DNA from: Bryobacterales bacterium
GTDB lineage: Bacteria > Acidobacteriota > Terriglobia > Bryobacterales > Bryobacteraceae
DNA length: 5,685 bases
Direction of reading: 5' to 3'
NCBI GenBank assembly: GCA_016880505.1
Contig: JAEHDI010000823.1
Span: 1 to 5,685, forward strand
A program made the translations under genes and the position numbers. Below, one piece after another: positions 1-5,154 of the stretch. Below the pieces are notes generated by a model. It saw only the letters and a program-made list of their open reading frames with translations, did no database searches and was not told the DNA's origin. Numbering within the stretch: the stretch's first letter is position 1; every line of letters starts with the position of its first letter.

Positions 1-1
1 C

Positions 2-1579
2 GCCGGCCGGTCCGGCCTCGTTTTCGTCTCGAACAGCTCCCCCACCCCGAACAAAAATCAGCCCGAAACGATGGTCGCCGGCGTCGCGCTACTGGACTAC
101 GACAACGACGGTTATCTTGACGTTTACTTCGTGAACGGCGCGGCGATACCGTCGTTGAAGAAGGAAACCCCTCAGTTCTGGAACCGGCTCTACCACAACA
201 ACCGGGATGGTACGTTCACCGACGTGACCGAGAAAGCAGGCGTCGAGGGCGACGGGTACGGCATGGGGGCCGCCACCGGCGACTACGACAACGACGGCTG
301 GACCGATATCTACGTGGTAAACGTAACTCGGAACGAGCTTTTTCGCAACAATCACGACGGCACGTTTACGGACGTCACCGGCAAGGCGCGGGTGAGTGGA
401 GGGATTCTCGACGGCAAGAAGATGTGGTCGGTCTCGGCCGCCTGGCTTGATTACAACAACGACGGCCTGCTCGATCTCTTCGTGTCGAACTACTGTAAAT
501 GGGAAGTTAACAAAGACCCTTTCTGCGGCCCCAACCCCGGGCTGCGGGCCTACTGCCATCCTCAGAACTACGGGGCGCTGCCCAACACTCTGTACAGCAA
601 TAATGGGGACGGCACATTCACGGACGTATCCACCGAGACCGGCATCGGCGAGCATCCAGGCAAGGGCATGGGAGCGGCCATCGCCGACTACGACGGGGAT
701 GGGTTCACGGATATCTTCGTCGCCAACGACACCTATCCCAACTTCCTGTTCCACAATCTGAAAGGCAAAAAGTTCGAGGAAGTGGCGCTCGAAGGCGGCG
801 TCGCTTACTCCCAAGCCGGACAGCCTCTCTCCGGGATGGGCGTCGATTTCCGGGACGCGGACAACGACGGGCGCGCGGACATCTGGCACACCTCCGTCGA
901 GAACGAGTCTTTTCCCCTGTATCAAAACCGAGGAGCAGGTCAGTTCGTGGACAGGACGATACCAGGTCTCCTGGCAGGAACGCGGCACATGTCCGGTTGG
1001 TCGAACGGGATCTTCGACTTCGACAACGATGGATGGAAAGATCTTTTCGTGGCCCGCGGAAACGTTCTCGACAACATCGCGCAGTTCTCCGACCGCACTT
1101 ACGGCGAACCGAATACTGTTTTCCGCAATCTCGCCTACGGCAAGTTTGAAGATGCGAGCAGCAAAGCGGGGCCCGACTTCCAGAAGGCTGCGCCTCATCG
1201 CGGAGCGGCCTTCGGTGACATCGACAACGACGGCCGAGTGGACGCCATCGTGACGGTCCTGAACGACAAGGCGAAGTACTTCCACAACGTATCGCGGAGC
1301 GGCAACCACTGGATTTTGCTGAAACTCACCGGCCAGAAAAGCAGCCGGATGGCATTGGGAGCTCAGATCCGCATCACAGGCAACGATGGCCTGAAGCAGT
1401 ACAACGAGGTCACCACTGCGGTTGGCTACGCCTGTTCCAGCGACTCTCGCGTCCACTTCGGGCTCGGAGCATCCAAGACGATCCGTGAGATCGAAATCAG
1501 GTGGCCGAGCGGGATTCGGCAAACACTCGGGAAAGTGGCGGCGGACCAGATTCTGGAGATTCAGGAGACGGCGAACTGA
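2..1579 (+). CDS. CRTAC1 family protein: FG-GAP/VCBS repeats plus ASPIC/UnbV domain (5' partial)
   Basis: Probable exported calcium-binding beta-propeller protein. The frame is open to the left edge and the residues before the first ATG (position 71) read SGLVFVSNSSPTPNKNQPET, the usual lead-in to the first repeat in this family. That ATG is therefore internal, and the true start and any signal peptide lie outside the window. Of 525 visible residues, about 32 to 400 carry seven Asp-rich loops of the type D-x-[DN]-x-D-G-x-x-D (DYDNDGYLD is the first; loops start at 95, 281, 449, 686, 854, 1016 and 1217). Between them are strand-forming segments such as NNRDGTFTDVT. From 1301 (GNHWILLKL) to the end is the ASPIC/UnbV domain, with RVHFGLG and IEIRWPSG. 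A Cys-containing insert (FCGPNPGLRAYCHP) lies after loop 3. The family is abundant in Acidobacteriota and Planctomycetota, usually without an assigned substrate; adhesion or glycan/protein binding at the cell surface is inference. The stop lies 9 bases from that of the convergent TPR gene. Confidence 0.93.
   Translation, partial: AGRSGLVFVSNSSPTPNKNQPETMVAGVALLDYDNDGYLDVYFVNGAAIPSLKKETPQFWNRLYHNNRDGTFTDVTEKAGVEGDGYGMGAATGDYDNDGWTDIYVVNVTRNELFRNNHDGTFTDVTGKARVSGGILDGKKMWSVSAAWLDYNNDGLLDLFVSNYCKWEVNKDPFCGPNPGLRAYCHPQNYGALPNTLYSNNGDGTFTDVSTETGIGEHPGKGMGAAIADYDGDGFTDIFVANDTYPNFLFHNLKGKKFEEVALEGGVAYSQAGQPLSGMGVDFRDADNDGRADIWHTSVENESFPLYQNRGAGQFVDRTIPGLLAGTRHMSGWSNGIFDFDNDGWKDLFVARGNVLDNIAQFSDRTYGEPNTVFRNLAYGKFEDASSKAGPDFQKAAPHRGAAFGDIDNDGRVDAIVTVLNDKAKYFHNVSRSGNHWILLKLTGQKSSRMALGAQIRITGNDGLKQYNEVTTAVGYACSSDSRVHFGLGASKTIREIEIRWPSGIRQTLGKVAADQILEIQETAN
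95..1243 (+). repeat. Seven Asp-rich calcium-loop repeats inside the CRTAC1 gene
   Basis: Seven in-frame copies of a nine-residue loop, D-x-[DN]-x-D-G-x-x-D, start at 95, 281, 449, 686, 854, 1016 and 1217. They are spaced unevenly, 162 to 237 bases apart. Five copies share the identical ten bases ACAACGACGG (102, 288, 456, 861, 1224). Loops 4 and 6 use different codons. The loop resembles the calcium-binding loops of integrin-type FG-GAP repeats, and seven copies would fit a seven-bladed propeller, though blade number cannot be settled from sequence alone. Confidence 0.85.
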
Positions 1580-1588
1580 ACTTCGCTT

Positions 1589-2710
1589 CTACTTTTCGAT
1601 TTTGCCCCTGGCCTGGCTGGCTTCCTGTTCGGCTCTTAACTTCTGCACCAGCGCCCGCTCGCGATCTCCGTCGGTCTTGCGCTTCAGGCGGTAGTAAACC
1701 TGGGCGAGGGAGACATGCGCTTCGAGAAACTGCGGCGCCTCTTTCACGACCTCTTCCAGAGTGGCGCAAGCCTTTTCCAGCTTGCCGGCGGCGAGATCCG
1801 TGGCCCCCGCCTGGTACAGAGCGCGTAGGTCCCCCGCGCGCACCCGGAGAGCCCGCGCGAGCAGTCCTTGCGCGCGATCGAACTCGCCGTTCTCTTTGAG
1901 CAGTACTGCCAGCCTCAGGTTCGATTCGTAATCGTTGGGATTCCGCTCCAATTCCTTTTCGAAGGCGTCCCGGGCTGCCGGCATGTTGCCGCTGAGCATT
2001 TGAGCCCGGCCGAGGTAAGAGTAGACGTCCGGAAGATTTGGGTTGAGATCCACGGCTTTCTGGAAGTCTGCGATGGCGGCGGGGTAATCTAGCGCTTCGA
2101 GCTTGGCCGTTCCGAGAAGAAGATGGGCTTCCGCCGAGTCGCCGTTTCGCAAGATGCGGTCAATCATCTGCTGGCCGCGTTCGATCTGCTTGTCGCGGAG
2201 CAATGCTGTTCCAAGCAGATACGCAATGGCAAGGTCATTCTGGTTCTGCTTCTCGAGCGGAGTGAGCAGGTCGACCACGCGCGCGTTTTCTCCCTGCCGG
2301 AGCCAGCAGTCGGCGAGCAGCAGCGTGACTTGCCGGCTGGCGGAATCGGCGGCGTGCAAGGCGGACAACTCGCGGGAGGCCTCTGAAATTTCTCCCGCCT
2401 TGTAGAAAGCCAGAGCGAGATTCAGCCAGATACGGGGGTCCTTCGGCCCGAGCTTTAATGCTTGCTGATACTCGGCGATCGCGTCCGTGTAGCGGCCGGT
2501 GCTTGCCAGCGCGGCGCCCAGGTTCGATCGCGCGTCGCGAGCGTCGGGCCGCAGCTTCAGGTAAGCCCGGTATTGCTGGATGGCCGCCTCCATGTTGCCG
2601 GACCGATGCGCGGCAATGGCCTGCTGCAGAATGCGCTCCGGAGTCTCTTGAGCGAATGGGAAGAGCCAAAAGACGGACAACGCCAGCACAAGGCTCAAGC
2701 GTCGCAGCAT
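1589..2710 (-). CDS. Exported tetratricopeptide repeat (TPR) protein
   Basis: A 373-residue protein made almost wholly of TPR helix pairs, a scaffold for protein-protein contacts. Residues 1-20 form a signal peptide: Arg at 3 and 4, a hydrophobic stretch LSLVLALSVFWLFPFA, then QE. About ten 34-residue repeats follow from roughly residue 23 to 362. The clearest are near 57-90 (ARSNLGAALASTGRYTDAIA) and 193-226 (AEAHLLLGTAKLEALDYPAA). The C-terminus is charged (Lys, Arg, Glu, Gln) and may be a short coiled coil. No enzyme domain is present. The chosen ATG directly precedes the signal peptide but has no clear Shine-Dalgarno; a weak promoter-like pair sits just upstream. The gene converges on the CRTAC1 gene, and TPR and ASPIC/UnbV proteins are common neighbours or fusion partners in Acidobacteriota. 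A periplasmic or envelope location is likely; the partner is unknown. Confidence 0.92.
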   Translation of the reverse strand: MLRRLSLVLALSVFWLFPFAQETPERILQQAIAAHRSGNMEAAIQQYRAYLKLRPDARDARSNLGAALASTGRYTDAIAEYQQALKLGPKDPRIWLNLALAFYKAGEISEASRELSALHAADSASRQVTLLLADCWLRQGENARVVDLLTPLEKQNQNDLAIAYLLGTALLRDKQIERGQQMIDRILRNGDSAEAHLLLGTAKLEALDYPAAIADFQKAVDLNPNLPDVYSYLGRAQMLSGNMPAARDAFEKELERNPNDYESNLRLAVLLKENGEFDRAQGLLARALRVRAGDLRALYQAGATDLAAGKLEKACATLEEVVKEAPQFLEAHVSLAQVYYRLKRKTDGDRERALVQKLRAEQEASQARGKIEK

Positions 2711-2718
2711 TGAAATCT

Positions 2719-2748
2719 ATGGTAGATGGAACCCTGAAATTCTGGCAA
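2719..2748 (-). promoter_or_regulatory. Candidate sigma-70-type promoter for the TPR gene
   Basis: Read on the minus strand, TTGCCA (2743-2748) matches the -35 consensus at five of six bases, and TACCAT (2719-2724) matches the -10 consensus at four of six, with an 18-base spacer. The -10 box ends only eight bases before the ATG at 2710. Transcription from it would begin at or next to the start codon, giving a leaderless message, which fits the lack of a Shine-Dalgarno. A match this weak can occur by chance. Confidence 0.25.
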
Positions 2749-2802
2749 GCGGTCGCCATCCGCTTCCGTTCTCCGCTTGAGACGTGAGCTTCTTCGATTG
2801 TG

Positions 2803-2810
2803 ACACGTGT
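2803..2810. promoter_or_regulatory. Perfect palindrome ACACGTGT, possible operator
   Basis: An eight-base perfect palindrome, flanked by TG on the left and the A/T-rich AAATAAAAT on the right, sits in the divergent intergenic region. It lies 93 bases from the TPR start and 168 from the DinB-like start. Its position suits a dimeric regulator, but it is short and no regulator gene is nearby. Confidence 0.2.
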
Positions 2811-2847
2811 AAATAAAATGACTGGGAAGCTGTGAAGTTGTCGATTT

Positions 2848-2887
2848 GAACTGTCCCCGAACGACTACACGGTGAGGACAGCGGTTC
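2848..2887. other. Imperfect inverted repeat upstream of the DinB-like gene
   Basis: GAACTGTCC (2848-2856) can pair with GGACAG-CGG-TTC (2876-2887): a six-base stem, a three-base bulge and three more pairs, around a 19-base loop. No T-tract follows, so it does not look like an intrinsic terminator. It could be a protein-binding site, an RNA leader structure, a decayed REP-like element, or chance. Confidence 0.25.
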
Positions 2888-2962
2888 CACCGCGAATGAA
2901 GCAGCGCGGAATGATCCATGATATCGGGAGCTGCTGGGCCAGAAACCGCTAAGAATCGAAAC

Positions 2963-2970
2963 GAGGGGAG
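2963..2970 (+). promoter_or_regulatory. Ribosome binding site of the DinB-like gene
   Basis: GAGGGGAG lies seven bases before the ATG at 2978. It selects this start over the in-frame ATG at 2918, which would add 20 polar residues ahead of the signal peptide. Confidence 0.75.
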
Positions 2971-2977
2971 AAAGACG

Positions 2978-3613
2978 ATGAAGACTGGGAAATTCTGTAA
3001 ACGTGTCGTGTGCCGCCCGTTCCCGCAACTGGCCTCGGCTGTATTGGCTTTAACAGTAGTCGCTGCGGCGGCGAGCTTGACCGAATCGGAGAAGAAGGAA
3101 GGCGTTGAACAACTCAATCGGACCCGCGCCGGTGTGGTCGAGGCAACGAAGGGGCTCTCGGAGGCCCAGTGGAACTTCAAGCCTGGGCCGGAGCGCTGGT
3201 CCGTTGCGGAGGTCCTGGAGCATATCGTGCTCGTCGAGGACTTCCTGCTGGAGAACACGTCCCAAAAAGTGATGCAGGCGCCGGCAGGCAAGGCGGACCG
3301 CGACTACAAGAGCACGGACAAGATGGTTTTGAGCGCTATCGCCGACCGCACCCAAAAAGCCCAAGCCCCAGAGCCGGTGATTCCTAAAGGACGCTGGTCA
3401 CCCCGGGAGTCGCTTGACCATTTTCTGAAGAGCCGGGAGAAGACGATAGCATTCCTCACGTCCACGCCCGGGTTGCGGGAGCATGTCACGGACTCGCCGC
3501 TCGGCCAACCCCTGGACGCGTACCAGTGGCTGCTGTTCATCTCTGCGCACAGCGAGCGGCACACGAAGCAGATCCTGGAAGTGAGGGGCGATCCGAATTT
3601 TCCGAAGGAGTAG
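2978..3613 (+). CDS. Exported DinB-like (DinB/YfiT superfamily) protein
   Basis: A 211-residue protein of the DinB/YfiT four-helix, metal-binding superfamily. Residues 1-33 look like a signal peptide: basic start (MKTGKFCKR), then the hydrophobic ASAVLALTVVAAAAS, with likely cleavage near residue 33. The mature part begins as an amphipathic helix. RWSVAEVLEHIVLVEDF (73-89) is the typical DinB segment carrying the first metal-ligand His (82). SAHSERHTKQILEV (189-202) supplies the other two (191, 195), so the three-His site is complete. Many family members are thiol-dependent transferases or hydrolases using bacillithiol, mycothiol or glutathione, but the reaction of this one is unknown. Most DinB proteins are cytoplasmic, so the export signal is notable. 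The gene probably shares a transcript with the DUF1579 gene 32 bases downstream. Family assignment is firm; function is open. Confidence 0.88.
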   Translation: MKTGKFCKRVVCRPFPQLASAVLALTVVAAAASLTESEKKEGVEQLNRTRAGVVEATKGLSEAQWNFKPGPERWSVAEVLEHIVLVEDFLLENTSQKVMQAPAGKADRDYKSTDKMVLSAIADRTQKAQAPEPVIPKGRWSPRESLDHFLKSREKTIAFLTSTPGLREHVTDSPLGQPLDAYQWLLFISAHSERHTKQILEVRGDPNFPKE

Positions 3614-3633
3614 CGCTCGTCCCGGAGACGTTC

Positions 3634-3639
3634 GAGGAG
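3634..3639 (+). promoter_or_regulatory. Ribosome binding site of the DUF1579 gene
   Basis: GAGGAG lies six bases before the ATG at 3646. It fixes that start and rules out the longer frame beginning at 3526 inside the DinB-like gene. Confidence 0.75.
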
Positions 3640-3645
3640 TCGACT

Positions 3646-4131
3646 ATGAAGACCGAACCGCAGAAGGAACATCAGTGGTTACAGAAGTTGGTTGGCGAGT
3701 GGACTTACGAAGCTGACGTGGCGATGAAGCCGGGCGAGCCGCCGACGAAGTGCACGGGGACCGAAAGTGTGCGATCGCTGGGCCCCCTTTGGATCCTGGC
3801 CGAAGGGGAGGGCGAGATACCCTGCTGGGGCCCCGCCACGACGATGATGACGCTTGGCTATGACCCGCAGAAGAAACGGTACGTGGGAACCTGGGTCGGA
3901 TCGATGATGAGCCACCTTTGGGTGTACGACGGCGCTCTGGATGCAGCAGGACTGGCGCTGGCATTGGACACCGAGGGCCCCAGCATGGCTGGCGACGGAA
4001 AGATGGCGAAGTACCAGGACGTGATCGAGTTCAAGAGCGACGATCACCGGCTACTCATATCGCAGGTGCTCGGCGATGACGGCAAGTGGCACCAGTTCAT
4101 GTCGACGACCTATCGGCGGAAGCAGCTGTGA
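3646..4131 (+). CDS. DUF1579 family protein
   Basis: A 161-residue protein matching the whole length of DUF1579, a lipocalin-like small beta-barrel family of unknown function. Family hallmarks in order: HQWLQKLVGEWTYE (9-22), GTESVRSLG (38-46), MMTLGYDPQKKRYVGTWVGS (67-86), HLWVYDG (90-96), LDTEGPS (107-113), YQDVIEF (123-129) and DGKWHQFM (145-152). There is no signal peptide or membrane segment, so it is probably cytoplasmic. It follows the DinB-like gene by 32 bases on the same strand. These proteins are frequent near DinB, DoxX and YciI/DGPF genes in soil bacteria, but no ligand or reaction is established that I know of. The gene ends 15 bases from the stop of the convergent DoxX gene. 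Confidence 0.9.
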   Translation: MKTEPQKEHQWLQKLVGEWTYEADVAMKPGEPPTKCTGTESVRSLGPLWILAEGEGEIPCWGPATTMMTLGYDPQKKRYVGTWVGSMMSHLWVYDGALDAAGLALALDTEGPSMAGDGKMAKYQDVIEFKSDDHRLLISQVLGDDGKWHQFMSTTYRRKQL

Positions 4132-4146
4132 CTTGCCACCCTGGAA

Positions 4147-4599
4147 TTACCTCCTCCACCCCGCGGCGATCAAGGCCGCTATAAAGACAACTTGGAGCAC
4201 GGCCCGCAGGGGCAGGCTGGTCGCCTTTCTGCCGCGGAGTGTCAATCCCTGGCGGGCCGCATGCATATTAGCCGGGAACATCAGCACCAGCATCACCGCG
4301 AGGCAGATGGACGACGCGCGAGTTGTGGCAGGCAGGACCAACCCGATGGCGCCCAGGATTTCGAGCACACCGGTGAGCGTGACGAGCGCCTCCGGACGTG
4401 GGAACACAGGCGGCACCATGCGGATCAGGTCGGCCCTCGCCTTCCCCCAGTGTGCAGAGGCGGTCACGAAAAACATCACCGCGAGGGCCGCACGGAGCGA
4501 AGGCTGCCAGCCATCGAGCATCGAGATCCAGAGCGCGCCGGCACTCCGCAGAACGGCAAATGAAACAACCAGAACCAGCAGGACTACCATGGCAATCAC
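4147..4599 (-). CDS. DoxX family membrane protein
   Basis: A 150-residue hydrophobic protein with about four or five membrane helices: roughly residues 3-19, 35-49, 71-89, 95-111 and 131-147. The central part, from MVPPVFPRPEALVTLTG (61-77) through LEILGAIGLVLP (79-90) to MFPANMHAA (107-115), is characteristic of the DoxX/DoxD-like superfamily. Members are small inner-membrane proteins tied to thiosulfate:quinone oxidoreduction in some archaea and to redox stress in mycobacteria; the role here is unknown. The start is uncertain: a GTG at 4599 comes straight after an in-frame stop, while an ATG at 4590 would drop three residues. Neither has a good Shine-Dalgarno. The gene lies 32 bases after the YciI/DGPF gene on the same strand, suggesting co-transcription and perhaps translational coupling. 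Confidence 0.85.
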   Translation of the reverse strand: MIAMVVLLVLVVSFAVLRSAGALWISMLDGWQPSLRAALAVMFFVTASAHWGKARADLIRMVPPVFPRPEALVTLTGVLEILGAIGLVLPATTRASSICLAVMLVLMFPANMHAARQGLTLRGRKATSLPLRAVLQVVFIAALIAAGWRR

Positions 4600-4631
4600 T
4601 CATGCACGGGCTGCGCCTGGTACGTGGTCGA

Positions 4632-5054
4632 CTACCGGTGTCGCGACTCGACTGTCTTGCGGAGTGCCGCCTCCTTTTTCCTGAGCTCGCCGGTGGGGTC
4701 GCTAGGACCGAAGTCCTCTGTCTCGAAGACCTGGCGAATCTCGACCTCAGTCTTGTCGAAAGGCGCCCGCTTAAGCCACTCGATGGCCTCCTCCTTCGAC
4801 TTTACCTGCCAGAGCCAGAAGCCGGCGATCAGTTCCTTTGTCTCGGCGAACGGTCCGTCCGTCACGGTTCGCTTCTGTCCAGAGAACTTGACGCGTGCAC
4901 CCTTCGAACTGGCATGCAGCCCTTCACCCGCGAGCATCACACCGGCCTTCACCAGTTCCTCGTTGAACTTTCCCATTTCGGCGAGCACCTTCTCGCTCGG
5001 AAGAACACCCGCCTCCGAGTCCTTGTTGGCTTTGACGATCACCATGAATCGCAT
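4632..5054 (-). CDS. YciI/DGPF family protein
   Basis: A 140-residue protein of the YciI-related (YCII, DGPF) family, a small ferredoxin-like alpha/beta fold. It opens with the typical MRFMVIVKANKDSEAG. Residues 28-48 (beginning GKFNEELVKAG) form the first helix and following strand, DGPFAETKE (66-74) is the signature motif, and ELIAGFWLWQV (74-84) with EIRQVFETEDFG (105-116) follow. The Lys/Arg/Glu-rich tail is common in the family. There is no signal peptide. Biochemical function is unproven; genes of this type are often found with ECF sigma factors, especially the ECF42 group, but none is visible here. GGGAG (minus strand, 5063-5067) lies eight bases before the ATG and supports this start. 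A weak promoter-like pair, CTGACT (5136-5141) and TATAGG (5114-5119) with a 16-base spacer, lies upstream. Confidence 0.92.
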   Translation of the reverse strand: MRFMVIVKANKDSEAGVLPSEKVLAEMGKFNEELVKAGVMLAGEGLHASSKGARVKFSGQKRTVTDGPFAETKELIAGFWLWQVKSKEEAIEWLKRAPFDKTEVEIRQVFETEDFGPSDPTGELRKKEAALRKTVESRHR

Positions 5055-5062
5055 TGTCCTTT

Positions 5063-5067
5063 CTCCC
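5063..5067 (-). promoter_or_regulatory. Ribosome binding site of the YciI/DGPF gene
   Basis: On the minus strand, GGGAG lies eight bases before the ATG at 5054, inside the purine run AAAGGGAGAAAGGA. It supports the annotated start. Confidence 0.65.
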
Positions 5068-5154
5068 TTTCGTATGGAGTCGGCTCAGCTGTACCGTTTC
5101 TCCCGGCCGCAGGCCTATAGCATCATCGATGCGCGAGTCAGGTAGAGACCTTCG

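Larger units (their letters stand above)
2711..2977. promoter_or_regulatory. Divergent intergenic region between the TPR and DinB-like genes
   Basis: This 267-base gap separates two divergently read genes, so promoters for both should lie here. It is less GC-rich than the genes around it, with an A/T-rich patch at 2811-2819. It contains a perfect eight-base palindrome ACACGTGT (2803-2810) and a possible imperfect hairpin (2848-2887). An open frame in phase with the DinB-like gene reaches back to an ATG at 2918, but the strong Shine-Dalgarno and signal peptide favour the start at 2978. I could not identify a convincing sigma-70 promoter for the rightward genes by eye. Confidence 0.5.

Noticed and set aside
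71..73. ATG at 71 as the start of the CRTAC1 gene
   Set aside because: The frame is open upstream to the edge and encodes the conserved family sequence just before the first repeat, so the gene is 5' truncated.
89..1522. A 477-residue open frame on the minus strand opposite the CRTAC1 gene
   Set aside because: It is the mirror of a gene rich in GAC/AAC codons and reads as Val-rich low-complexity sequence without a recognisable domain. The plus-strand protein matches a known family throughout.
2918..2977. Longer start (ATG at 2918) for the DinB-like gene
   Set aside because: It adds 20 polar residues before a clear signal peptide and lacks the strong Shine-Dalgarno that precedes 2978.
3526..3645. 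Longer start (ATG at 3526) for the DUF1579 gene
   Set aside because: The extension overlaps the DinB-like gene and does not resemble DUF1579; GAGGAG sits six bases before the ATG at 3646.
4398..5145. Plus-strand open frames of 240 and 173 residues opposite the DoxX and YciI/DGPF genes
   Set aside because: They are shadows of minus-strand genes with full family matches, and neither has a ribosome binding site or family character.
4632..5154. A missing ECF sigma factor next to the YciI/DGPF gene
   Set aside because: DGPF genes are often linked to ECF42 sigma factors, but both neighbours in this window are clearly other families, and a sigma factor beyond the right edge cannot be judged.
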